A stretch of 64,000 nucleotides of DNA. Source: Paenibacillus thermotolerans. Its GTDB lineage: Bacteria; Bacillota; Bacilli; Paenibacillales; YIM-B00363. The notes below the pieces were generated by a model. It was not told the DNA's origin. It made no database searches and was given only the letters and a program-made list of their open reading frames with translations. Numbering within the stretch: the stretch's first letter is position 1; each line of letters starts with the position of its first letter. Location of the stretch: contig NZ_JAQZSG010000007.1 in NCBI RefSeq assembly GCF_028745515.1, positions 120,239-184,238 on the forward strand, read 5' to 3'. Position numbers and translations under genes: made by a program. This document shows positions 53,861 through 61,993 of the stretch, piece by piece.

Positions 53861-54292
53861 ATGACATTTAAGTGCGTTCACTGCAGGAATACGAGCGCTA
53901 AAAACACAGTTATCACTAAAGAATTTGTGATTAATGGCAAAACACTCGTAGTCGAAAACATTCCAATAATTGAATGTACAAATTGCCATGAAAAATTTTT
54001 CGATAAAGAAGCAAATGAGTTTATTGACCATCAAATACAGATTTTTGAAGCGGAAGGTTTAGAAAATAAGGCCAAGGAACTAGTTAAATCCAAAGGCATT
54101 ACTCAAGAGAAATTAGGTCAAATGCTTGGCGGGATATCGAAGCAGCGAGTAAATCAGATATTAAACTCAAGTAATATCGATATAAAAACAGCATACAAAA
54201 TAACGAAGCTAATCAATGAACCGATTGAAAAAGTGTTTGTGCATAGGGATATTATCAAAGAAGAAGATAATAAATATTACATTAGAAATTGA
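53861..54292 (+). CDS. YgiT/MqsA-type antitoxin: zinc-finger plus helix-turn-helix
   Basis: The 143-aa protein has an N-terminal zinc-finger with two Cys-x-x-Cys pairs (KCVHCRN near residue 3 and ECTNCHEKF near 39) joined to a C-terminal helix-turn-helix (GITQEKLGQMLGGISKQRVNQILN near 84). This is the layout of type II antitoxins of the MqsA/YgiT family, which neutralise an RNase-type partner and repress their own promoter. ATG 53861 has AGGAG 8 bases upstream; GTG 53852 overlaps that site. The toxin gene upstream is disrupted. Confidence 0.85.
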   Translation: MTFKCVHCRNTSAKNTVITKEFVINGKTLVVENIPIIECTNCHEKFFDKEANEFIDHQIQIFEAEGLENKAKELVKSKGITQEKLGQMLGGISKQRVNQILNSSNIDIKTAYKITKLINEPIEKVFVHRDIIKEEDNKYYIRN

Positions 54293-54334
54293 TGGATCCG
54301 GCCATTATTCCAATTGACCGCTCCCTTCGACACC

Positions 54335-54372
54335 TAACGGCACAAACGCTCTCGCAAGCTTTTGTGCCGTTA
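54335..54372. terminator. Stem-loop after the antitoxin gene
   Basis: TAACGGCACAAA and TTTGTGCCGTTA form a perfect 12-bp stem with a 14-base loop. There is no strong T-run, so terminator function is probable rather than certain. Confidence 0.55.
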
Positions 54373-54487
54373 TCACATTCCCATCATATAAAAGACGAGT
54401 ATTCTGCCCAAGCCATAAGATCCGTTAGGATATTACATGAGGCAGAATCTAAATATATTTAAATCCAGATCGGCCGTTCGGCCAGAC

Positions 54488-55261
54488 TTATGGGAGGTCT
54501 GCAAACTGCCGCCTCATAAATGCTAGAGAAGCAGGAAGCTCCAAATCCGGTTCGGTCACGCTGCATTCCGCAGAAATCATGCCGGCATAGCCTGCTTCTT
54601 TCAGTTTTTCAACAAACGTATCATAAGGGTATAGCCCTGTTCCGGGCGAGCGCCTACCGGTATCGGCGATATGAATATGTGCCAGCCAATCCTTTTGCTC
54701 AATTAACGTCTGATAATCCTCCTGCTCCTCATCCATATGATAAAAATCAGCCAGCACCCGGATCGGTTCGGCGTTAATCAGCTTCGCAAAAGCAACCCCT
54801 TCCGCAACGCTGTTAATCAGGTTCGTTTCCTTCCGATTTAACGGTTCGATGGCAAGCGTAATCCCTGTACCTGCAAACTCCCCGGCAATGTCTCTTAGCA
54901 GGATTAACATTTGCTCGTCCGCGCGAGCCCTGCCCCATCCGTCAGGAAATTTGCGGGAACCCCCGCTGCCAAACACGGCAATTTCCGCACCGATTCTGGC
55001 CAGCGCATCGGCAACCCTGGCATTATAGTTCCGCACCCTTCTCCAATCTACATCGGGTCCGACCACCTTCATATCCCGAGGAAAAAACAAATTGAGCGCC
55101 TTCACCGGAATAGGGCTGTTTATATATTTTGAAATCATCATTCGCAGCTGCTTGTTATCCTCCACTTGCAACGCCGAAATCGGTGCCTCAATATAATCGA
55201 ACCCATATTTGTGCAGCAGGTCAGCCTCGTCGATCCCTTTGCACCAACCGAGCAATACCAA
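54488..55261 (-). CDS. Sugar phosphate isomerase/epimerase (TIM barrel, AP-endonuclease-2-like)
   Basis: The protein of about 257 aa has the TIM-barrel family pattern: YGFDYIEAPI near the N-terminus, AEIAVFGSGGSR near 95, TLAIEPLNRKETNLINSVAEGV near 135, VLADFYHMDEEQEDY near 170, LAHIHIADTGRRSPG near 195 and MISAECSV near 235. Glu, Asp, His and Glu residues there fit the metal site. Members isomerise or epimerise sugars in catabolic routes. The start is uncertain: TTG 55261 has AAGAAGG upstream; GTG 55270 is the next in-frame option. It is not in an operon with a recognisable pathway. Confidence 0.85.
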   Translation of the reverse strand: MVLLGWCKGIDEADLLHKYGFDYIEAPISALQVEDNKQLRMMISKYINSPIPVKALNLFFPRDMKVVGPDVDWRRVRNYNARVADALARIGAEIAVFGSGGSRKFPDGWGRARADEQMLILLRDIAGEFAGTGITLAIEPLNRKETNLINSVAEGVAFAKLINAEPIRVLADFYHMDEEQEDYQTLIEQKDWLAHIHIADTGRRSPGTGLYPYDTFVEKLKEAGYAGMISAECSVTEPDLELPASLAFMRRQFADLP

Positions 55262-55428
55262 CGGCAACACCTTCTTTAAGAAGATTTTGACGGTTCATTT
55301 TGTCCCTTTCTACATAGATACGCGTATCATAGCCGTTTCATTGCAGCAATTCTCCCGAAGCGACAAGTTTCTGACTTATCAAACAACATTATCTGTGGAT
55401 AACTAATTGAACGAGCCCGTGGCGGTTT

Positions 55429-55896
55429 CTATCGTTCGGAAGAGGACACTTCCCGGCTTAACAGCTGCAATAATTTATCCCGGTTTCGATCCGAAATCGG
55501 GTACGATGCCTGAACTCCGCCATAACCCATCGTGCCGTCAGCTTCCCGAAACGCATAAACAAATGAAGCGGGCCGGTCGCTTGGGAGCCAAACCAACATA
55601 TCAATCGGAGAACTGGTATGCTCTAAGGTGATGCGAAACCAATAATCCGCCGGGGCTTGGTCGAGGGGAGCTAGGTCCTTCTGATTCGATAATGCTTGAG
55701 CTAGGGTTCGGACGGCTTCCTTATTTTGTTTGGCGGTCCAGTGGACGATGAACTCGTTATTGCCCTGAGGAGTATAAATATCCGCGAAGCTGACCGGAAA
55801 TCCGTTGATTTTCGGAATTTGTTTGTACACCCAGCCTGCGGCGCTTAGGATTACCACGACGACAACTACGACGAGGAGACAGCCTTTATTCTTCAT
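55429..55896 (-). CDS. Membrane-anchored protein of unknown function
   Basis: The 155-aa protein has one N-terminal hydrophobic span (CLLVVVVVVVILSAAGW, encoded by a GT-rich run of valine codons) and an extracellular domain of about 125 residues. AAAGGAGG precedes the ATG. No family was recognised. The valine run comes from a simple-sequence stretch that could be length-variable. Confidence 0.7.
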   Translation of the reverse strand: MKNKGCLLVVVVVVVILSAAGWVYKQIPKINGFPVSFADIYTPQGNNEFIVHWTAKQNKEAVRTLAQALSNQKDLAPLDQAPADYWFRITLEHTSSPIDMLVWLPSDRPASFVYAFREADGTMGYGGVQASYPISDRNRDKLLQLLSREVSSSER

Positions 55897-56005
55897 GATA
55901 TACCTCCTTTGTTCTCAAGTATCTCTATCGGCGGCGGTCCGCAAACAAAAAACAGAGCGCAAAAACTGTGACCAGTTCCCGCACTCCGTTATGATATCGA
56001 TGATG

Positions 56006-57094
56006 CTAAATCAGTTTCTCCCAAATCCAAATCGGCCTCTCCAGCAGGATCGAAAGAAGTGTACGATTGACTGCCTTAGAGTTCGTCTGAAGATCGTTAC
56101 TTAGTACGATGACCGTGATGTCCTCATCGAGCACTCGCGTCATATAATGGCGGAACCCGCTCGGATAGCCGCCTGAGTGGCCGACCGCATCATGTCCGAA
56201 CACCCGCTGTACGAACCAGCCGTAGCCGTATTTTTGCGGGAACTTGGATGCATGCTCCGTCTCCATCAATGTCAGCGACTCCGGGGACAGCAGCTTGCCG
56301 CCCCGCAACGCGCGGTCGTAGTGCGCCAAATCCTCCGCCGTTGCAATGAGGTTTCCGGCCGCGAACGCCGCGGAATCGTCCATTGCGGGGCCGGCTTCGC
56401 CGTTGACATAACCGGTCGCGGCATCCGCTCCGTCAGTAACCGTGAACGTTGCATGCTCCATCCCGGCAGGCGCGAAAATATGCTCCGCAATATAATCCTC
56501 ATACGACTGCACGCTCACATGCTCAATGATCAGCCCGAGCAGCACATAGCCCGAATTGCTGTAGCGGAAGCCGGAACCCGGCTCGAAATCCGGTGTTGCG
56601 TCGCGGATCACGTCTACAATTTGCTCCGGCTCCCACGCCTTTCCGTAATCGAACGAAAATGCCGGGTTCATATAATCCGGAATGCCGGAGCTGTGGCTGA
56701 GCAGATGGCTGATCTTGATGTTGTCGCCACCCGGGAAGTCCGCTATGTATTTGGACAACGGGTCATCCAAAGAGAGCTTGCCTTGCTCCGCCAGCTGCAT
56801 CATGGCAACAGCAGTGAACGACTTGGATAGTGAAGCGATGTGATACAACGTTTGGGGTGTATTTTGGACGCCTTCTGCTGCTAACCCGTACCCTTTTTCG
56901 AATAAAATGCCGCCGTCCTTCGCTGCCAACACGACACCGCGGAACGATTCGTTCGTCAAATATTGATCCATCCGCTCGGCTGCCGAGCCTTTCAATTCCC
57001 CGTGCGTTTCACGACCCAGAACGAACAAAACCGCCGCCGCAAGCAAAACGATGATGACGATGGTCCATATCAATCCTTTTACGATCCCTCTCAT
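56006..57094 (-). CDS. Class-C beta-lactamase-like serine hydrolase
   Basis: The protein of about 362 aa has an N-terminal membrane anchor (about residues 8-25), the nucleophile motif SLSK near 88 (ASLSKSFTAVAMM), the Tyr-x-Asn motif YSNSGYVLLG near 173 and the HSGG motif near 310 (VGHSGGYPSG), which takes the place of KTG. Such proteins are peptidases or esterases of the cell surface rather than true beta-lactamases in most cases. ATG 57094 is preferred (GGCGG 5 bases upstream), with ATG 57106 also in frame. Monocistronic. Confidence 0.9.
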   Translation of the reverse strand: MRGIVKGLIWTIVIIVLLAAAVLFVLGRETHGELKGSAAERMDQYLTNESFRGVVLAAKDGGILFEKGYGLAAEGVQNTPQTLYHIASLSKSFTAVAMMQLAEQGKLSLDDPLSKYIADFPGGDNIKISHLLSHSSGIPDYMNPAFSFDYGKAWEPEQIVDVIRDATPDFEPGSGFRYSNSGYVLLGLIIEHVSVQSYEDYIAEHIFAPAGMEHATFTVTDGADAATGYVNGEAGPAMDDSAAFAAGNLIATAEDLAHYDRALRGGKLLSPESLTLMETEHASKFPQKYGYGWFVQRVFGHDAVGHSGGYPSGFRHYMTRVLDEDITVIVLSNDLQTNSKAVNRTLLSILLERPIWIWEKLI

Positions 57095-57288
57095 AGTAAC
57101 CGCCATAGAATAATATATTTACGTTATTAACATAACTTGGATATGATAGTGAAATAGATTCACGTTGTCAAGGGATGATTTTCCACTACTGCTACGAAAC
57201 GTTCGATTGTATTGGAGAAAAGGCTGCAAAAGTTTATACTGATTCATAGCAAGCGAGATGGGGTAGGAACGGAGGTGCTGATTTTCCA

Positions 57289-59202
57289 TTGAACCTTTTA
57301 ATAGCGGAACATCTGAATAAAAGCTACGGCATAAAAACGCTGCTTAACGATGTGAATTTTAGTATAGATGACGGCGATCGGATCGGCATTATCGGTGTGA
57401 ACGGCACGGGGAAGTCGACGTTCATGCGCATAATCGGGGGCCTTGAGCAGCCGGACACGGGGCACATCGCTTACCGCAACGGCATTCGGATCGAATATTT
57501 GCCGCAAAATCCGCCGATCGACAATGAGCTGACTGTAATTGAGTACGTGTTTCAAGGCAACTCGCCGCTTATGCAGCTGCTGCGCCAATATGAGCACGTC
57601 TTGCATCAGGTGGAAAACAACGTTCCCGGCGCGGTGGAGAAGCTGACGGAGCTTGGCGCGCGGATGGATGCGGCGGACGCATGGCAGGTGGAGAGCGAAG
57701 CGAAGAAGATACTTTCCCAGCTTGGGGTCAGCGACGTTCATGCCCGCATGGGGGCGCTCTCCGGCGGGCTTCGGAGGCGGATTGCGATTGCAAGCGCGCT
57801 GATCCGGCCTTCGGATTTGCTCATCCTGGACGAGCCGACGAACCATATCGACACCGACACGGTGCAATGGCTGGAGCAGTATTTGAAGAAGACGAAATCG
57901 GCGCTTCTGATGATTACTCACGACCGGTACTTCCTGGACCGGATCGCGAGCCGCATCGTGGAGCTGGACGGCGGCAAGCTGTATGCGTACAGCGGGAATT
58001 ATAGCGTGTTTCTGGAGCAAAAGGCCGTAAGGCTGGAGCAGCAGCAGGCGTCGGAGCAAAAGCGTCAAAACCTGCTGCGCAATGAGCTTGCTTGGATTCG
58101 GCGCGGTGCGCAAGCCCGTTCCACGAAGCAGAAGGCGCGAATCGACAGGTTCGAGAAGCTGCAGGCGGAAGCCGGCCCATCGACCGCGGAGACGCTCGAC
58201 ATCGCTTTGTCGGGAGCGCGGTTGGGCAAGAAAGTGCTTGAACTGCATGACGTAGGCAAAAATGCCGCCGGCCGCCCGCTGTTTAGCCACTTTAACTATA
58301 TCGTGCAAAGAGACGACCGCGTCGGCATCATCGGCCCGAACGGCGCCGGCAAATCGACGCTGCTCAATGTGATCGCGGGCAGGGTCCCGCCCGACAGCGG
58401 CGAGGTGGAGCAAGGGCAGACCGTTAAGATCGGCTTTTTCTCGCAGGAGCCTGTCGAGATGGACGGATCGATGCGGGTCATTGACTATATTAAGGAAGCG
58501 GCGGAGCAAATTCGGACGTCGGACGGCAGTACGATCAGCGCTTCTCAAATGCTGGAGCGGTTCTTGTTTCCTTCGGGCCTGCAATGGTCGCCGATCGGCA
58601 ACCTGTCGGGAGGGGAGAAGCGCCGGCTGCAGCTGCTGCGCATTCTCGTCGAAGGGCCGAATGTGCTGCTGCTCGACGAGCCGACGAACGATCTCGACAT
58701 CGGCACGCTGTCCGTGCTCGAGGACTACTTGGAGGAGTTTGCCGGGGCGGTCATTGTTGTTTCTCATGACCGGTACTTTTTGGACCGGACGGTGGACACG
58801 CTGTGGAGCTTCGAAGGCGACGGCAAAGTCGTTTACCATGTCGGAAACTTCTCGGAGTACGAGGCATGGAAGGCGGCGCAGGGTGCGGCGGCGACGACTA
58901 CCGCTGATCACCGCGCTTCGGACAATTCGACCGAGAAGGGTAGACGCGAGAAGGAAAAGACACTCAAGTTCACCTACAACGAGCAGAAGGAATTTGAGGA
59001 AATCGACGATCGGATTGCCTCCGTCGAGGAGCAGCTGCAGGCGGCGAACGAGGCGATCGATACATGCGGCAGCGACTACGAGAAGCTGCAAAAGCTGACC
59101 GAACAGCAGCAAGCGCTGGAGTCTGAGCTTGAGTGGCTGATGGATCGGTGGACGTACTTGAACGAGCTCGCCGAGCAGATCGAGCAGCAGAAGCGGAAAT
59201 AA
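57289..59202 (+). CDS. ABC-F family ATPase (YfmR/Uup-like)
   Basis: The 637-aa protein has two ABC domains in one chain: Walker A GVNGTGKST near residue 40 and GPNGAGKST near 350, signatures LSGGLRRRIAIA and LSGGEKRRLQLL, Walker B ILDEPTNHIDTDTV and LLDEPTNDLDIGTL, an inter-domain linker, and a C-terminal coiled coil (FEEIDDRIASVEEQLQAANEAI in part). There are no membrane spans. ABC-F proteins act on the ribosome, and the YfmR/Uup subgroup helps resolve stalled peptide synthesis. The start is TTG 57289; GGAGG lies 13 bases upstream, longer than usual. Confidence 0.92.
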   Translation: MNLLIAEHLNKSYGIKTLLNDVNFSIDDGDRIGIIGVNGTGKSTFMRIIGGLEQPDTGHIAYRNGIRIEYLPQNPPIDNELTVIEYVFQGNSPLMQLLRQYEHVLHQVENNVPGAVEKLTELGARMDAADAWQVESEAKKILSQLGVSDVHARMGALSGGLRRRIAIASALIRPSDLLILDEPTNHIDTDTVQWLEQYLKKTKSALLMITHDRYFLDRIASRIVELDGGKLYAYSGNYSVFLEQKAVRLEQQQASEQKRQNLLRNELAWIRRGAQARSTKQKARIDRFEKLQAEAGPSTAETLDIALSGARLGKKVLELHDVGKNAAGRPLFSHFNYIVQRDDRVGIIGPNGAGKSTLLNVIAGRVPPDSGEVEQGQTVKIGFFSQEPVEMDGSMRVIDYIKEAAEQIRTSDGSTISASQMLERFLFPSGLQWSPIGNLSGGEKRRLQLLRILVEGPNVLLLDEPTNDLDIGTLSVLEDYLEEFAGAVIVVSHDRYFLDRTVDTLWSFEGDGKVVYHVGNFSEYEAWKAAQGAAATTTADHRASDNSTEKGRREKEKTLKFTYNEQKEFEEIDDRIASVEEQLQAANEAIDTCGSDYEKLQKLTEQQQALESELEWLMDRWTYLNELAEQIEQQKRK

Positions 59203-59205
59203 CTC

Positions 59206-59393
59206 AATAAGGAAGTTTTTCCTCACTATTTGCACGCGGCGACGTGGTTTTTGCCGAATAGTGAGGTCCAACTTCGCTATCTCGGTCCGCACGCCCGTTT
59301 TGTGTCGGGAATTCGGTAAATAAGGCAGTTTCACCTCACTATTTGAAGCGCTAACTGCAATATCAATGAAATAATGATGTTTTACCTCACTAA
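59206..59393. repeat. Intergenic repeat with CCTCACTA units
   Basis: Three direct units of the type AATAAGG-AGTTT-CCTCACTA occur (starting near 59206, 59319 and 59370, the last diverged). One inverted unit ATAGTGAGG lies at 59258-59266. The block lies directly downstream of the ABC-F gene and resembles other small dispersed intergenic elements. No gene is seen in it. Confidence 0.65.
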
Positions 59394-59428
59394 TCCCCAT
59401 GACGACAAGTTGTGGGGATTTCTTATTT
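59392..59428 (+). terminator. Probable terminator after the ABC-F region
   Basis: AATCCCCA and TGGGGATT form a perfect 8-bp stem with a 13-base loop, followed by TTCTTATTTCC. Confidence 0.55.
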
Positions 59429-59595
59429 CCCGGGCGAGCGCACGAACCGACAAGAAAACAAAGGAATTTGTCTTTTCCTGGCGAAAGAGAGGAAACAATA
59501 CATTTGATGTCAGGAGACAGCCGATATGTTTAAGGGACATCTTAGATCCGACATACCATTCATATTTGCGCAGTCATACCATATCTGAATAAACA

Positions 59596-59633
59596 AAGAA
59601 AGAAGCGGCCGCACCGGCCGCTTCTTTCTTGTC
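59596..59633. terminator. Strong GC-rich hairpin with A/T flanks
   Basis: AAGAAAGAAGCGGCC and GGCCGCTTCTTTCTT form a perfect 15-bp stem with a 5-base loop. The outer A/T part of the stem supplies the U-tract in either direction. It separates the repeat region from the small genes at 59688 and 59868. Confidence 0.8.
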
Positions 59634-59687
59634 GCCAACCGCATAATATCCATGCTCCCTGCAAAACATACCCACGAGGTGAAAACA

Positions 59688-59834
59688 ATGGAAAATAAGA
59701 AGGACGAACCGACCGTTGCGCCGGGCATGAATATGGATGACGAGCTGGAAGAGCCCGCGTCGGAGGAAGAGATCCAAAGCAACGAGTCTACCTCCGTTAC
59801 CCGGCTGTTCTTGGACCGTACCCCTGAAGACTAA
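59688..59834 (+). CDS. Small acidic protein of 48 residues
   Basis: ATG 59688 has GAGGTG 6 bases upstream. The product is strongly acidic in the middle (MDDELEEPASEEEI) and ends with RLFLDRTPED. No family was recognised. A small membrane-protein gene follows 33 bases later with a similar upstream site (ACGAGGTG), which supports both as real genes. Confidence 0.55.
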   Translation: MENKKDEPTVAPGMNMDDELEEPASEEEIQSNESTSVTRLFLDRTPED

Positions 59835-59867
59835 ACTTAACTACTAAACACGAGGTGCGTTAACGTT

Positions 59868-60032
59868 ATGCGGAGTCGTTTTATCGTGCTTGGCATAGGT
59901 ATATTAATGATCATCATCGGCAGCGTCGCTACATTTCTGAAATACCCGTATTTCGGCAACGGGCTCATTCTCATCGGTACGATCGTAGGCTTAGGGGCCG
60001 TCTTTTTCTGGAAGCAAAAGGCCCGCAAGTGA
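59868..60032 (+). CDS. Small membrane protein of 54 residues
   Basis: ATG 59868 is preceded by GAGGTG at 10 bases. The protein has two hydrophobic stretches (residues about 5-24 and 30-48) separated by KYPYFGNG, and ends with KQKARK, a positively charged cytoplasmic tail. No family was recognised. Its stop directly abuts the stop of the converging dioxygenase gene at 60033. Confidence 0.6.
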   Translation: MRSRFIVLGIGILMIIIGSVATFLKYPYFGNGLILIGTIVGLGAVFFWKQKARK

Positions 60033-60785
60033 TCAATCCAGCATAAATTTCTGCCGCAAATCCTCGCGGTGGAGCACCTGCGAATCGTGCCGGATGTAAT
60101 GGCATACGTACGATCTTCTCCAGCGGTCCCGCGAGCGGTTTTTGCGGGAGGAGTGGATCAGCAGCTCGTGAAAGAACAAAATATCGCCCTTTTCCATCAC
60201 GACGGGAACCTCCTGCGACAGGTCGATTCCTTCGGTTTCGTGCGTCCACGCCTCGTGCTCGAGCAAATTTTTGACCGCACCGTGGGGCAGCAGCCCGAGC
60301 TTGTGCGATCGCGGGATGACGAACAGGCAGCCGTTCTCCTCGTCGACGAGCTCCTCCATCGCGATCCACGCCGCAATCATCGTCATCGGGTCGTCTTTTA
60401 TGTAGTAATAGTCCTGATGCGGCGCCTGACCGGCCGAGCCCGGCTCCTTGTAGAAATACATGCTCTGCACGCCGGCCGCCTCACGGCCCATCAGCTGCGC
60501 GAGCGCGCCTCGGACGATCGGCAGCTTCATCATCTGCAGCGCGAAGCCGTCATGCTTGTGCGGGTTAAACAGCCGCAGCGTGAATCGGTCCTCGTCCCGT
60601 TTGACCGCGGCCCACTCCGGCAGCGTCACCTCCGACCGGATCGTATACACATGGGCATTGAACGCGTCGATCAGATCGGGGCTGCAGGAACCTTTTAACA
60701 GCAAATACCCGTTCTCATGAAAAAACTTCACCTGCTCCTCCGAAAGCGGCTCCAACCGGGGCGGCCGCGGGGGCATCTTCAGCAT
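60033..60785 (-). CDS. Phytanoyl-CoA dioxygenase (PhyH) family protein
   Basis: The 250-aa protein is an Fe(II)/2-oxoglutarate-type oxygenase by pattern: N-terminal FFHENGYLLLKG, metal ligands in HQDYYY near residue 124 and a distal His in FHELLIHSSRKNRS near 213 followed by an Arg for 2-oxoglutarate. MTMIAAWIAMEELVDEENGCLFVIPRSH is the typical core. It hydroxylates a small molecule that cannot be named. AGGAGGAG precedes the ATG. Monocistronic, divergent from the aldo/keto reductase. Confidence 0.9.
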   Translation of the reverse strand: MLKMPPRPPRLEPLSEEQVKFFHENGYLLLKGSCSPDLIDAFNAHVYTIRSEVTLPEWAAVKRDEDRFTLRLFNPHKHDGFALQMMKLPIVRGALAQLMGREAAGVQSMYFYKEPGSAGQAPHQDYYYIKDDPMTMIAAWIAMEELVDEENGCLFVIPRSHKLGLLPHGAVKNLLEHEAWTHETEGIDLSQEVPVVMEKGDILFFHELLIHSSRKNRSRDRWRRSYVCHYIRHDSQVLHREDLRQKFMLD

Positions 60786-60966
60786 TGCCGACTCCTCCTC
60801 TTCCTAGCATCAACACTTATAGATTATTCTTTTGCCAAGCCTATTGAAAGACAGCGGGATAAAAAACTTTCGCATAAACGGGGAAATCGTGAAACAGGGT
60901 AGGATTTTTTCCGCATAATGGCGAAATGAAATCATATGATCATGCGTAAGGAGGCGTGGATCCGCC

Positions 60967-61845
60967 ATGCTAAAGCGTAAAGTAGGCCGGTTAAACCATG
61001 AAAGCTCGGTCGTCATGTTCGGTGCGGCGAGCTTGGGCAATGTAACGCAGGAGGAGGCCGACGCATCGATTACGTTCGCGCTGGAGCACGGGGTGAACCA
61101 TTTCGATACGGCTGCCAGCTACGGAGATGCGGAGCTTCGAATGGGACCGATCATCAGCAAGGTTCGCGGCGATATTTTTTTGGCGACGAAAACCGGCGAA
61201 CGCTCGAAGGAGAAGGCGAAAGAGGAAATTTACCGCTCGTTGGAACGGATGAAGGTGGACTCGGTAGACTTGCTGCAGCTGCACGCGGTCGGCACGATCG
61301 ATGAGCTGGATCTGTGCACTGCGAAGGGCGGCGCGTTGGAAGCGGCGATTGAAGCGAAGGAAGAAGGCGTTGTCGGGGAAATCGGCATTACCGGGCACGG
61401 GCATTTGGCTCCGGTTACGCATTTGGAGGCGCTTCGGCGGTTTCCTTTTGCCACGGTGCTGCTGCCTTTGAACTATTATATGTACTCTTTGCCCGCATAT
61501 CGCGAGGCGTTCGATGCTTTAATGGAGGAAACCGTGAAGCAGAATGCAGCGGTTCGGGTCATTAAGGCGGTTGCGAAGAAGCCTTGGGGTGAGGGGCAGC
61601 AGCGGCCGTACTCCACCTGGTACGAACCGTTCGACCGGCAGGAAGTGATCGATGCTTGCGTGCATTCTGTGCTGTCGTTCCCGAACGTGGTCGGATTCGC
61701 AAGTGCGGGCGACATTCACCTGTTTCCCAAAATTGTGGATGCGGTCGAGCGTTACGGTACGATGAAGGACGAGGACGCGGAGCGGATATTGAGCTCGATC
61801 AGCGGCTACACGTCTGTGTTCGATGCCCCGACTTCTATCGCTTAG
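60967..61845 (+). CDS. Aldo/keto reductase
   Basis: The 292-aa protein has the AKR catalytic set: Asp and Tyr in FDTAASYGDAELRMG near residues 45-60, Lys in ATKTGER near 75 and His in LLQLHAVG near 105. An IGITGHGH segment follows. It lacks an obvious C-terminal ferredoxin-like extension. It reduces aldehydes or ketones, or oxidises alcohols, with NADPH. The ATG follows AAGGAGG at 12 bases. A terminator follows. Confidence 0.92.
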   Translation: MLKRKVGRLNHESSVVMFGAASLGNVTQEEADASITFALEHGVNHFDTAASYGDAELRMGPIISKVRGDIFLATKTGERSKEKAKEEIYRSLERMKVDSVDLLQLHAVGTIDELDLCTAKGGALEAAIEAKEEGVVGEIGITGHGHLAPVTHLEALRRFPFATVLLPLNYYMYSLPAYREAFDALMEETVKQNAAVRVIKAVAKKPWGEGQQRPYSTWYEPFDRQEVIDACVHSVLSFPNVVGFASAGDIHLFPKIVDAVERYGTMKDEDAERILSSISGYTSVFDAPTSIA

Positions 61846-61858
61846 TATTGGAAGCTTC

Positions 61859-61906
61859 AAACGGATTCATTCGACTTTTCTAAAGTCGGGGGATCCGTTT
61901 TTTTTG
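61859..61906 (+). terminator. Terminator after the aldo/keto reductase gene
   Basis: AAACGGAT pairs with ATCCGTTT, and inside it CGACTTT pairs with AAAGTCG, with a small internal loop. A run of eight T follows. Confidence 0.85.
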
Positions 61907-61921
61907 TGTTATCTTTCACAA

Positions 61922-61949
61922 TTACAAGCGGTGTGTTTTGTTGTATGAT
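61922..61949 (+). promoter_or_regulatory. Possible promoter of the stalk-domain gene
   Basis: TTACAA at 61922-61927 and TATGAT at 61944-61949 are separated by 16 bases, about 45 bases before the start at 61994. Confidence 0.45.
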
Positions 61950-61993
61950 CTTTCTTGTTACTAATTACCAAATAGACGGGGAGAAGCATTAGG

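Noticed and set aside
59206..59393. Repeats near 59200-59393 as a CRISPR array
   Set aside because: The units are few, diverged, unevenly spaced and partly inverted, and no cas gene is present.
57298..59400. 700-codon minus-strand open frame opposite the ABC-F gene
   Set aside because: It is the reverse of a well-defined ABC-F protein and has an arginine/leucine-rich composition without domains; a shadow.
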